Source: Alphaproteobacteria bacterium (GTDB lineage: Bacteria; Pseudomonadota; Alphaproteobacteria; GCA-2731375). Taken from it: a stretch of DNA of 9,856 nt. Below are positions 1 through 6,158 of the stretch, piece by piece. Numbering within the stretch: position 1 is the stretch's first letter; the number at the start of each line of letters is the position of its first letter. The stretch covers positions 1 through 9,856 of the forward strand of contig JASLMY010000184.1 of assembly GCA_030746295.1 (NCBI GenBank), in the 5' to 3' direction. The position numbers and the translations under genes are program-made. The notes beneath the pieces were generated by a model that was given only the letters and a program-made list of their open reading frames with translations, was not told the origin of the DNA and made no database searches.

Positions 1-504
1 GCGGGCCTGGCGCAGGCCGGGCTTGCGGTCCAGGTCCCCAACATCCAGATCGTCATCTGGATTTTGACCGTGGTGTTGATGCTGTCCTTCGCGACCCTGA
101 TCGCCCGCACCAGCCTCGGCCGGGCGCAGCGCGCCTGCGAGCAGGACCGGCCGATGGCGGCGCTGCTCGGCATCAACGTCGACCGGACGATCTCCTACAC
201 CTTCGTCATGGGTGCCTCGCTCGCCGCCGTGGCCGGTGTCATGCACGTGCTCTACTACGGCGTCATCGACTTCTACATCGGCTTCCTGGCCGGGCTGAAG
301 GCCTTCACCGCCGCCGTTCTAGGCGGCATCGGATCGCTGCCGGGGGCGATGCTGGGCGGACTCCTGATCGGCCTCATCGAGGCCTTCTGGTCGGCCTATT
401 TCTCGATCGAGTACAAGGACATCGCCGCCTTCGGCGTTCTCGTCCTAGTGCTGATCTTCCGGCCCACCGGGCTCTTGGGCAAGCCTGAGGTGGAGAAGGT
501 CTGA
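1..504 (+). CDS. livH: LIV-type ABC transporter permease LivH (5' end missing)
   Basis: This is an inner-membrane permease subunit of the branched-chain amino acid (HAAT family) ABC importer, which pairs with LivM to form the translocation channel. The reading frame is open from base 1, so the gene starts upstream. The visible 167 codons are the C-terminal part of a protein usually near 300 residues. The loop [19 protein letters not shown] (about codons 41-59) matches the LivH cytoplasmic coupling region that contacts the ATPases. Hydrophobic helices follow, including the family stretch [17 protein letters not shown] and the terminal [15 protein letters not shown], typical of LivH C-termini. 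A TTG at 64 is only an internal codon, not the start. The stop is 4 nt before livM, and the last codons carry the purine-rich ribosome site of livM. Identification as LivH is secure from sequence and neighbours; the substrate within the branched-chain or related amino acids is inferred. Confidence 0.93.
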   Translation, partial: AGLAQAGLAVQVPNIQIVIWILTVVLMLSFATLIARTSLGRAQRACEQDRPMAALLGINVDRTISYTFVMGASLAAVAGVMHVLYYGVIDFYIGFLAGLKAFTAAVLGGIGSLPGAMLGGLLIGLIEAFWSAYFSIEYKDIAAFGVLVLVLIFRPTGLLGKPEVEKV

Positions 505-508
505 GCGC

Positions 509-1987
509 GTGACGGTGAACAACCAAGCGGCCGGCGAGGACGGCGGCATGGGCGCCGCTCTGGCCGCGGCCATCAAGGAGGCGTTCCTCGCTGCGCTCGT
601 CACCGTGGTCTTGGCGGTCCCCATCATCGGCATGCGGACCTTCGATTCCGGCGGCGGCATCCTCGGCATCGACTATCGCTGGGTGGCGGTCGCGACCGGC
701 GTCGTGATGGTCTTCTTTGGCCGTCTCTACATGGCCCTGGCGCGGCGGCGGCGGGTCATGGCGGGCGCCGTCATCGCCGCCGTCGGCGCCGCGGTCATTG
801 CCCATTTCGGATTTGTCCTGGAGCCTTTGGCCACGGCCGGCATCGCCGGGGCGGTGATCGTCTCGGGCATCCTCCGTTTGTCGATGACCGGCATCGGCGA
901 GCAGCCGGCGATGGCGACGGCTGTAAATATGGGGCGACGGGCCGCGCCGTTCCTGCTCTTCGCTGCCGTCGCCTTCGCCGTGGCGCTGCCGTTCTTCAAG
1001 TTCTCCAACCGCTACGTGATCGACATCGCGACCCTGATGCTGATCTACGTGATGCTGGGCTGGGGCCTCAACATCGTCGTCGGCCTGGCCGGCCTGTTGG
1101 ATCTCGGCTACGTCGCCTTCTACGCGGTCGGCGCCTACTCCTACGCCTTGCTGGCGATCCACTTCGATTGGTCGTTCTGGGTCTGTCTGCCGCTCGCGGG
1201 CGCGCTGTCGGCGCTCTTCGGCATCATCCTCGGCTTTCCGGTGCTGCGGCTCAGGGGCGACTATCTCGCCATCGTCACGCTGGGCTTCGGCGAGATGGTT
1301 CGGATCATCCTGATCAACTGGTACGAGGTCACCAAGGGGCCGGATGGCCTATCGGGCATTCCGCGGCCCAGCTTCTTCGGCCTGCCCTTCAAGCGTCGCC
1401 CACCCGAGGGGATGGAGAGCTTCCACCAGTTCTTCGACCTCGACTATTCCAGCATGCACCGGCTGACCTTCCTCTATTTCCTGATCCTGGCGCTGGCGCT
1501 GGTCACCAACTTCTTCACCGAGCGGATCCGGCGCCTGCCGGTGGGCCGGGCCTGGGAGGCGTTGCGGGAGGACGAGATCGCCAGCCGCGCGCTCGGCATC
1601 AACCCGACCAACACCAAGCTCACCGCCTTCGCCATCGGTGCCATGTTCGCGGGCTTCGCCGGCTCCTTCTTCGCCACCCGGCAAGGCTTCATCAGCCCCG
1701 AGAGCTTCGTCTTCCTGGAAAGCGCCATCGTGCTCTCGATCGTGGTGCTGGGCGGCATGGGCAGCCAGATTGGCGTCGTCGTCGCCTCCTTCGTCCTGAT
1801 CGTGGTGCCGGAGCTCATCCGCGAGCTCGCCGAATACCGGATGCTGGCCTTCGGCGTCGGCATGGTGCTGATCATGATCTGGCGGCCGCGCGGCCTGATC
1901 GCCCATCGCGAGCCGAGCTTGCGGCTGCACCGCCGCGGTTTCTTCGCTGCCAATGCCGCCAATGCCCGCGGGGACGAAGGCGAATGA
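509..1987 (+). CDS. livM: LIV-type ABC transporter permease LivM
   Basis: This is the second inner-membrane permease of the branched-chain amino acid importer, 492 residues. The GTG start at 509 lies about 9 nt after a GAGAAGG ribosome site in the end of livH; an in-frame GTG at 515 and ATG at 548 are weaker options. The first 155 or so residues are an N-terminal extension with hydrophobic helices (about 25-45, 55-75, 85-125, 145-160), the same architecture as E. coli LivM. The core then shows family stretches: [16 protein letters not shown] then FYAVGAY (about 188-215), [20 protein letters not shown] (about 247-266), [11 protein letters not shown], the ATPase-coupling loop [19 protein letters not shown] (about 347-365), and [19 protein letters not shown]. 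The stop overlaps the livG start (ATGA), which indicates translational coupling. No missing segment or frameshift is seen. Confidence 0.95.
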   Translation: MTVNNQAAGEDGGMGAALAAAIKEAFLAALVTVVLAVPIIGMRTFDSGGGILGIDYRWVAVATGVVMVFFGRLYMALARRRRVMAGAVIAAVGAAVIAHFGFVLEPLATAGIAGAVIVSGILRLSMTGIGEQPAMATAVNMGRRAAPFLLFAAVAFAVALPFFKFSNRYVIDIATLMLIYVMLGWGLNIVVGLAGLLDLGYVAFYAVGAYSYALLAIHFDWSFWVCLPLAGALSALFGIILGFPVLRLRGDYLAIVTLGFGEMVRIILINWYEVTKGPDGLSGIPRPSFFGLPFKRRPPEGMESFHQFFDLDYSSMHRLTFLYFLILALALVTNFFTERIRRLPVGRAWEALREDEIASRALGINPTNTKLTAFAIGAMFAGFAGSFFATRQGFISPESFVFLESAIVLSIVVLGGMGSQIGVVVASFVLIVVPELIRELAEYRMLAFGVGMVLIMIWRPRGLIAHREPSLRLHRRGFFAANAANARGDEGE

Positions 1988-2868
1988 GCGTCGCCGAACA
2001 GTCGCCACCGCTGCTCGAGGTCGAGCACCTGACGATGCGGTTCGGCGGCCTCGTCGCCGTCGACGACCTTTCGTTCCGGGCCAGGCAGGGCGAGATCACC
2101 GCCATCATCGGCCCGAACGGCGCCGGCAAGACCACGGTCTTCAACTGCTTGGCGGGCTTCTACAAACCGAGCGTCGGGCGCCTCGCCTTGAACCGGCCCG
2201 ACGGCCGGGCCTTCCTCTTGGAGCGGCTGGAAGGCTTTCGCATCGCCAAGGCCGGAGTGGCGCGGACCTTTCAGAACATCCGCCTCTTCACGGCCATGTC
2301 GTGCCTGGAGAATCTGGTCGTCGCCCAGCACAACAAGCTGATGCGGGCCTCCGGCTTTTCCGTCTTCGGCGTCCTCGGCCTGCCGGTCTACCGCCGCGCC
2401 GAGCGGGCCGCGGTGGCCCTGGCGGCCGAGTGGCTGGAGCGTTTGGGCCTCACCGCCTACGCCGACGAGGCGGCCGGCAACCTGCCCTATGGCGCCCAGC
2501 GCCGTCTGGAGATTGCCCGCGCGATGTGTGCCGGGCCGGTGCTGCTCTGTCTCGACGAGCCCGCGGCCGGCCTCAATGCCCGCGAGAGCGCCGAGCTCAA
2601 CGACCTCCTGCTCGAGATCCGCGAGCGCTATGACATCGGCATCCTTCTGATCGAGCACGACATGAGCGTCGTCATGGGCATTTCCGATCATGTCGTGGTG
2701 CTGGACTATGGCCGCAAGATCTCCGACGGCACGGCCGAGGAGGTGCGTGCCGACGAGGCGGTGATCCGGGCCTATCTCGGCGAAGAGGACGAGGACGAGG
2801 ACGAAGAAGCACCGGCCTCGGAGGCGGCGCCATCGCCGCCGCCGGGGCAGGGGGGTGGCGATGCTTAG
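1984..2868 (+). CDS. livG: LIV-type ABC transporter ATP-binding protein LivG, with acidic C-terminal tail
   Basis: This is a cytoplasmic ATPase subunit that pairs with LivF to power branched-chain amino acid import, 294 residues. Visible motifs are Walker A GPNGAGKT (43-50), the Q-loop in [10 protein letters not shown] (Q97), a LivG-type signature [15 protein letters not shown] (167-181), Walker B VLLCLDEP (186-193) and the switch histidine in LLIEHD (H225). YGAQ in place of LSGGQ is normal for LivG. The ATG at 1984 overlaps the livM stop by 4 nt. The same frame runs open far upstream, but that part is a shadow of livM. The conserved domain ends near AYLGEE (264-268). Beyond it lies an unusual tail of about 27 residues, first Glu/Asp-rich, then Ala/Pro/Ser/Gly-rich. 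LivG proteins are usually about 255 residues. The DNA of the tail end also carries the G-rich ribosome site for livF. Confidence 0.95.
   Translation: MSVAEQSPPLLEVEHLTMRFGGLVAVDDLSFRARQGEITAIIGPNGAGKTTVFNCLAGFYKPSVGRLALNRPDGRAFLLERLEGFRIAKAGVARTFQNIRLFTAMSCLENLVVAQHNKLMRASGFSVFGVLGLPVYRRAERAAVALAAEWLERLGLTAYADEAAGNLPYGAQRRLEIARAMCAGPVLLCLDEPAAGLNARESAELNDLLLEIRERYDIGILLIEHDMSVVMGISDHVVVLDYGRKISDGTAEEVRADEAVIRAYLGEEDEDEDEEAPASEAAPSPPPGQGGGDA
2785..2802 (+). repeat. Three tandem GAGGAC hexamers in the livG tail
   Basis: Three perfect in-frame copies of GAGGAC encode Glu-Asp three times, flanked by further Glu codons. This is a short slippage-prone tract inside the acidic C-terminal tail of LivG. 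Loss or gain of one unit would keep the reading frame, so the tail length could vary between strains. That variability is inference only. Confidence 0.8.
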
Positions 2869-3571
2869 GATCGAGGACGTCTACGCTTCCTACGGCCATA
2901 TCGAGGCGCTGCGCGGCGTCGAGATGCATGTCGGCGAGGGCGAGATCGTCGCCCTGATCGGCGCCAACGGTGCCGGCAAGTCGACCCTGCTGATGACGAT
3001 CTGCGGCGACCCCCGTGCGAACCGCGGCCACATCTATTTCGACGACGAGGACATCACCGGCCTCAGGACGCATCAGATCATGCGGCTGGGCATTGCGCAC
3101 GCGCCCGAGGGGCGGCGCATCTTCCCTCGCATGACGGTGATGGAGAACCTGCAGATGGGGGCGATCACGGCCGACCCCAAACACTACGATGACGATCTGG
3201 AACGGGTCTTCACGCTCTTTCCCATCCTGAAGGAGCGCATCGGCCAGCGCGGCGGCACGCTGTCGGGTGGCGAGCAGCAAATGCTGGCGATCGCCCGCGC
3301 CCTGATGGCCCGGCCCCGACTGCTGTTGCTCGACGAGCCTTCGCTCGGCCTGGCACCGATGATCGTCAAGCAGATCTTCCAGGTCATCCGCGAGATCAAC
3401 CTCGAGTACATCATCACGGTATTCCTCGTCGAGCAGAACGCCTATCACGCCCTTCGGCTGGCCAACCGGGGCTACGTCATGGTCAACGGCCGCATCGAGA
3501 TGACCGGGCCCGGGCGGGAGCTCTTGGATAATCCGGAGATCCGCGCCGCCTATCTCGAAGGCGGCCGCTAG
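2861..3571 (+). CDS. livF: LIV-type ABC transporter ATP-binding protein LivF
   Basis: This is the second cytoplasmic ATPase subunit of the branched-chain amino acid importer, 236 residues, the usual LivF length. Motifs are Walker A GANGAGKS (34-41), signature LSGGEQQ (134-140), Walker B LLLLDEPSLGLAP (154-166) and FLVEQN (188-193). In this last motif the switch histidine of most ABC ATPases is Gln/Asn, as is normal in LivF. The YxxIxAL opening (YGHIEAL) and the ARE-type PEGRRIFPRMTVMENL stretch (82-97) are also typical. I prefer the ATG at 2861 because the G-run at 2848-2855 then sits 5 nt upstream as a ribosome site. The in-frame GTG at 2855 lies inside that run and would add two residues. 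The gene overlaps livG by 8 nt in another frame, so translation is probably coupled. Confidence 0.95.
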   Translation: MLRIEDVYASYGHIEALRGVEMHVGEGEIVALIGANGAGKSTLLMTICGDPRANRGHIYFDDEDITGLRTHQIMRLGIAHAPEGRRIFPRMTVMENLQMGAITADPKHYDDDLERVFTLFPILKERIGQRGGTLSGGEQQMLAIARALMARPRLLLLDEPSLGLAPMIVKQIFQVIREINLEYIITVFLVEQNAYHALRLANRGYVMVNGRIEMTGPGRELLDNPEIRAAYLEGGR

Positions 3572-3588
3572 CAGAAGCGGAGGCGGAG

Positions 3589-3960
3589 GTGAAGGAACAG
3601 ATCCTGGTCTTGATCGGCATCGACCTGCCGGTCTTCATCGGCATGACGCTCGTCGTCATGGGCGGTGCAGCACTTCTCGTCGGACATGCCGTGGCAGGCG
3701 CGTGGCGGCCGGTCTGGCAGGTGATTTTCTATAGCCTGCTGCTCGGCATCACGACCCGCTTTTTCAGTCTGGCACTCTTCTACGGCGATCCCTTCTTCGC
3801 GCCCGAGCGCTGGCTGCATGGCGCGATCGTCGATTCGATCTGCCTCGTCGTCTACGGCCTCGTCGCCTACCGCATCACCTATGTGGCGCGCATGGCGAGC
3901 CAGTATCCTTGGCTCATTAGCCGCGTCGGCCTCTTTTTCTATCGCAGGATAGAGCGTTAG
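3589..3960 (+). CDS. Small three-helix membrane protein in the liv operon (DUF6867-like)
   Basis: This is a 123-residue membrane protein of unknown function. Three hydrophobic segments are visible at about 12-36, 42-65 and 78-97, followed by a basic C-terminus ending YRRIER. There is no signal peptide cleavage site, no cysteine pair and no catalytic motif. Aromatic residues are frequent around the second and third helices (FFSLALFYGDPFFAPERW). The GTG start at 3589 follows a strong purine-rich site (GGAGGCGGAG just upstream), 17 nt after livF and before the binding-protein gene. From memory it resembles the alphaproteobacterial family DUF6867, which is often found beside liv genes; this family name is a recollection, not a search result. 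The position suggests a transporter-associated role such as an assembly or modulatory subunit. That is inference from context only. Confidence 0.82.
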   Translation: MKEQILVLIGIDLPVFIGMTLVVMGGAALLVGHAVAGAWRPVWQVIFYSLLLGITTRFFSLALFYGDPFFAPERWLHGAIVDSICLVVYGLVAYRITYVARMASQYPWLISRVGLFFYRRIER

Positions 3961-3963
3961 CGG

Positions 3964-3991
3964 TTGACGCCCGGCCCGTCTGGGTGATTAT
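3964..3991 (+). promoter_or_regulatory. Candidate sigma-70 promoter for livK
   Basis: TTGACG (3964-3969) is spaced 16 nt from GATTAT (3986-3991), giving 5/6 and 4/6 matches to the -35 and -10 consensus, in the gap between the small membrane protein gene and livK. It would start transcription near 3998 and give a leader of about 95 nt. A separate promoter here fits the need for excess binding protein. The call is by eye; read-through from the upstream liv genes is equally possible. Confidence 0.4.
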
Positions 3992-4020
3992 TCTGCCTGC
4001 AGGGCCGGGCATGGAGTACG

Positions 4021-4046
4021 GCCTGTCCGGTGTGTGGCGGACAGGC
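4021..4046 (+). promoter_or_regulatory. Perfect 9-bp hairpin in the livK leader
   Basis: GCCTGTCCG (4021-4029) is exactly complementary to CGGACAGGC (4038-4046) across an 8-nt loop GTGTGTGG, about 47 nt before the livK start. There is no T-run after it, so it is not a classical terminator. It could stabilise the livK 5' end, protect it after processing of a longer liv transcript, or act as an operator-like dyad. The structure is seen directly; its role is unknown. Confidence 0.6.
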
Positions 4047-4092
4047 GTGAATGTGCCGCCCGGCGATTGCAAATTCGGGAGGATTCAAAGAG

Positions 4093-5199
4093 ATGACGAT
4101 ACTAAGGACCACTCTAATCGGCGCGGTTGCGGCCGCGGTCCTCGGTCTCGGCGCCGCCGGCGCACAGGCCGAGATCAAGATCGCGACCGCCGGACCGATG
4201 ACCGGCCAGTACGCGGTCTTCGGCGAGCAGATGAAGCGCGGCGCCGAAGCCGCGGTTCGGGACCTGAACGCCAAGGGCGGCGTCTTGGGACAGCCGCTGG
4301 CGCTCGACATCGGCGACGATGCTTGCGATCCCAAACAGGCGGTGGCGGTCGCCAACCAGATGGTGAACAAGGGGATCGTCTTCATGGCCGGGCATTTCTG
4401 CTCCGGCTCCTCGATCCCGGCTTCGGACGTCTACAACGAGGAAGGTATCCTGCAGATCTCGCCGGCCTCGACCAACCCGCAGCTGACCGAGCGCGGCCTC
4501 GACAACGTCTTCCGCGTCTGCGGTCGCGACGACCAGCAGGGCACCATCGCCGGCAACTATCTCGCCGACACGTACAAAGGTAAGAAGATCGCCATCGTCC
4601 ACGACAAGCAGGCCTATTCCAAGGGCCTGGCCGACGCCACCAAGGATCGCCTCAACAAGCGCGGCGTCACCGAGTCGATGTACGACACCATCACCGCGGC
4701 CGAGAAGGACTACACGGCCTTCGTGACCAAGCTGAAGCAGGCGAAGATCGACGTCCTCTACTACGGCGGCTATCACACCGAGGCCGGCCTGATCGTGCGG
4801 CAGATGCGCGACCAAGGCTTGAAGACGCAGATGATCTCGGGCGATGCCTTGGTCACCGACGAGTACTGGGCGATCTCGGGCAAGTCCGGCGAGGGAACGC
4901 TCATGACCTTCGGTCCCGACCCGCGCAAGAGCGCCGCGGCCAAGGCCGTCGTCGAGGATTTCCGTAAGGGCGGTTACGAGCCCGAGGGCTATACGCTCTA
5001 CACCTATGCCGCAATCCAGGCTTGGGCGCAGGCGGTCGAGAAAGCCGGCTCCACGGATCTCGGCAAGGTTATGGGTGCGCTCCACGGCACCAACTTCAAG
5101 ACGGTGCTGGGCGAACTCACCTTTGATGACAAGGGTGACATCAAGCAGCCCGCCTATGTCTGGTACGAGTGGAAAGACGGCAAATACGCCGAGAGGTAA
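4093..5199 (+). CDS. livK: Periplasmic branched-chain amino acid binding protein (LivJ/LivK type)
   Basis: This is the periplasmic solute-binding protein that delivers leucine, isoleucine, valine or related amino acids to LivHMGF; 368 residues. The ATG at 4093 is chosen because GGGAGGA (4077-4083) lies 9 nt upstream and because it opens directly into a Sec signal peptide: TILR, a hydrophobic Ala/Leu/Val core, then AQA (24-26) with cleavage expected before EIKIATAGPMTG. An in-frame GTG at 4051 would put 14 unrelated residues ahead of the signal. Two cysteines, C78 (DDACDP) and C103 (HFCSGSS), match the disulfide pair conserved in LIV-binding proteins. Ligand-cleft stretches SPASTNPQLTERG (123-135), DKQAYSKGLAD (171-181) and YYGGYHTEAGLI (223-234) are present. 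It comes last in the cluster rather than first, after its own leader. Exact amino acid specificity cannot be read from sequence. Confidence 0.93.
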   Translation: MTILRTTLIGAVAAAVLGLGAAGAQAEIKIATAGPMTGQYAVFGEQMKRGAEAAVRDLNAKGGVLGQPLALDIGDDACDPKQAVAVANQMVNKGIVFMAGHFCSGSSIPASDVYNEEGILQISPASTNPQLTERGLDNVFRVCGRDDQQGTIAGNYLADTYKGKKIAIVHDKQAYSKGLADATKDRLNKRGVTESMYDTITAAEKDYTAFVTKLKQAKIDVLYYGGYHTEAGLIVRQMRDQGLKTQMISGDALVTDEYWAISGKSGEGTLMTFGPDPRKSAAAKAVVEDFRKGGYEPEGYTLYTYAAIQAWAQAVEKAGSTDLGKVMGALHGTNFKTVLGELTFDDKGDIKQPAYVWYEWKDGKYAER

Positions 5200-5201
5200 C
5201 C

Positions 5202-5216
5202 GCCTTGCCGCAAGGC
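5202..5216 (+). other. Short hairpin just after the livK stop
   Basis: GCCTTG (5202-5207) and CAAGGC (5211-5216) form a 6-bp stem with a 3-nt loop, 2 nt after the livK stop codon. No T-tract follows. It may act as an mRNA 3' stabiliser together with the larger hairpin at 5257-5287, but it is short enough to be chance in GC-rich DNA. Confidence 0.35.
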
Positions 5217-5256
5217 CCCCTCGGCGGGGCCCGGCGGCGAGCGAGACGACAACGGG

Positions 5257-5296
5257 AACGGCCCGGCGCGCGATCGCCCGGGCCGTTTCTCGTTGC
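5257..5296. terminator. Probable terminator hairpin between convergent livK and mucR
   Basis: AACGGCCCGG (5257-5266) pairs perfectly with CCGGGCCGTT (5278-5287). Inside, GCG (5268-5270) pairs with CGC (5275-5277) around a CGAT loop. On the + strand the stem runs into TTTCTCGTT, a modest T-rich tail; on the - strand the tail is weaker. It lies between the livK stop (5199) and the stop of the convergent mucR-like gene (5331). It therefore most likely ends the liv operon and may also stop transcripts from the other side. Confidence 0.65.
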
Positions 5297-5330
5297 TGCG
5301 GAAAGCGCTTTGGTTTGGTCGGTCGGAGGC

Positions 5331-5756
5331 TCAGGCGGTGCTGCGCCGTCGGCCGAGGCCGATATTCTTGGCGAACTTGGAGCGTTGCTTGGAGTAGTTC
5401 GGCGCCACCATGGGGTAGTCCGAGGGCAAGCTCCATTTGGCGCGATACTCGTCCGGCGTCATGCCGTACTTAGTGCGCAGGTAGCGCTTCAGCATCTTCA
5501 GCTTCTTGCCGTCCTCGAGGCAGACGATGAAGTCGTCCTGAATCGAACGGCGTACCGGCACGGCCGGCTTGGCGGCGTTGACCTGGGGCTGGGCCACGGT
5601 CGACTGCAACCCGTTCAACGACTGATGCACGGTCTTGATGAGGTCTGGAATTTCCGTCGCCGGCAGGGGATTGAAGCTCAGATAGGCAGAGACGACGTCC
5701 GCCACCAAACGCAGCATTTCATCCCGGGACAGGCGTTCGCCGTTGTCGTTGCCCAT
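5331..5756 (-). CDS. Ros/MucR-family transcriptional regulator with degenerate zinc finger
   Basis: This is a 141-residue DNA-binding regulator of the Ros/MucR family, whose members bind AT-rich DNA, silence or regulate many genes and often repress themselves. Family marks are VADVVSAYLSFNPLP (18-32), the N-terminal oligomerisation part. VRRSIQDDFIVCLEDGKKLK (68-87) and MTPDEYRAKWSLPSDYPMVA (99-118) form the DNA-binding domain, and NIGLGRRR (131-138) is the basic tail. The zinc ligands of Agrobacterium Ros (C79, C82, H92, H97) fall here at C79, D82, Y92 and Y97, so only one is kept. I chose the ATG at 5754-5756 because family similarity begins there and length matches Ros. No strong ribosome site is visible, and an in-frame upstream ATG at 5793-5795 is possible. 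It is convergent with livK and divergent from glyA. Confidence 0.9.
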   Translation of the reverse strand: MGNDNGERLSRDEMLRLVADVVSAYLSFNPLPATEIPDLIKTVHQSLNGLQSTVAQPQVNAAKPAVPVRRSIQDDFIVCLEDGKKLKMLKRYLRTKYGMTPDEYRAKWSLPSDYPMVAPNYSKQRSKFAKNIGLGRRRSTA

Positions 5757-5829
5757 TCTTTTGGTCCACGGCCAAGATCTAATCTTACTTCGCATATCGA
5801 TTACTGAATTGTCAAGAACATCGAATGAA

Positions 5830-5852
5830 CAAATTAATATTTGGTCAAAATA
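5830..5852. promoter_or_regulatory. AT-rich overlapping dyads upstream of mucR, candidate autoregulatory operator
   Basis: CAAAT (5830-5834) and ATTTG (5839-5843) form one inverted repeat with a 4-bp centre. TATTT (5838-5842) and AAATA (5848-5852) form a second, with a 5-bp centre, overlapping the first. The heptamer TTTGGTC occurs here (5840-5846) and again exactly 80 bp away at 5760-5766, almost touching the mucR start codon. Ros/MucR proteins are known to bind AT-rich sites and control their own genes, so this is a reasonable operator candidate; binding is inferred. Confidence 0.4.
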
Positions 5853-6004
5853 AACGGGAATATCGCTATGCCGCCGCGTATTCCGGTACTTCGTGGACAT
5901 TTCGTTTAGTGTCCGTCTTTGCCTTTGTCAATTTGGGCGAGAGCCGTTTCGATGGCGCCTAAGGGGGAACGATCGAGCCTGACGCCGCGACAACTTGTGT
6001 AGTC

Positions 6005-6034
6005 TTGGCGGCTGATCTCGATATATGGTATGGA
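6005..6034 (+). promoter_or_regulatory. Weak candidate promoter for glyA
   Basis: TTGGCG (6005-6010) is spaced 18 nt from TATGGA (6029-6034), which is preceded by TGG, an extended -10 arrangement. It would give a glyA leader of roughly 115 nt. Matches are only partial and other AT-rich hexamers (GATATA, TATATG at 6020-6027) lie close by, so the exact start is uncertain. Confidence 0.25.
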
Positions 6035-6158
6035 AGCACCCTCGATCGGGGAGGGGTCGGGGTCTCGAATCCGCGCTCGGTGGCCGGGCTCGAGGGCCGC
6101 GCCCGCGTCCCGAACGAGGTGCTGCGGCTGCGAAGTATTTGGCAAAAAGGCGGATCGA

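Larger units (their letters stand above)
5757..6158. other. Divergent intergenic region between mucR-like gene and glyA
   Basis: This 402-bp stretch has no supportable gene. The half near mucR is strikingly AT-rich for this genome: 24 G/C in the 80 bases 5781-5860. It holds several dyads and, on the - strand, a perfect TTGACA (5815-5810) without a good -10 at normal spacing. The glyA-proximal part (about 6035-6158) is GC-rich and can form small hairpins (5-bp arms at 6039-6043/6051-6055; 6-bp arms with one G-T pair at 6075-6080/6084-6089). A weak + strand promoter is listed separately. The - strand frame at 5906-6145 does not resemble any family known to me and is probably not a gene. Confidence 0.7.

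Noticed and set aside
374..1162. Long - strand open frame opposite livH/livM (and similar ones opposite livG, livK, glyA, ribD)
   Set aside because: Products are low-complexity, rich in Arg, His, Asp, Gly and Ala, with no family resemblance. They are antisense shadows of GC-rich genes with good motifs on the + strand.
1168..1983. Upstream extension of the livG frame
   Set aside because: It lies wholly inside livM in another frame and encodes Arg/Pro-rich sequence. LivG homology begins after the ATG at 1984.
3969..4010. Inverted repeat GCCCGGCCC/GGGCCGGGC as terminator of the upstream liv genes
   Set aside because: The loop is 24 nt and no T-tract follows the right arm. It also flanks a promoter-like -10, so it is treated as leader structure instead.
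5757..5900. N-terminal extension of the MucR-like protein to 189 residues
   Set aside because: The extra 48 codons fall in the AT-rich regulatory stretch and do not resemble the family. The 141-residue form matches Ros length and zinc-site numbering.
6055..6075. GGTCTCGAATCC, which looks like a tRNA T-arm
   Set aside because: The T-loop spacing is wrong, and no acceptor stem, D-arm or anticodon arm can be built around it.
5906..6145. A 79-codon - strand frame between mucR and glyA
   Set aside because: No ribosome site, no family resemblance, and it overlaps the region expected to hold the glyA promoter and leader. Coding use cannot be supported.
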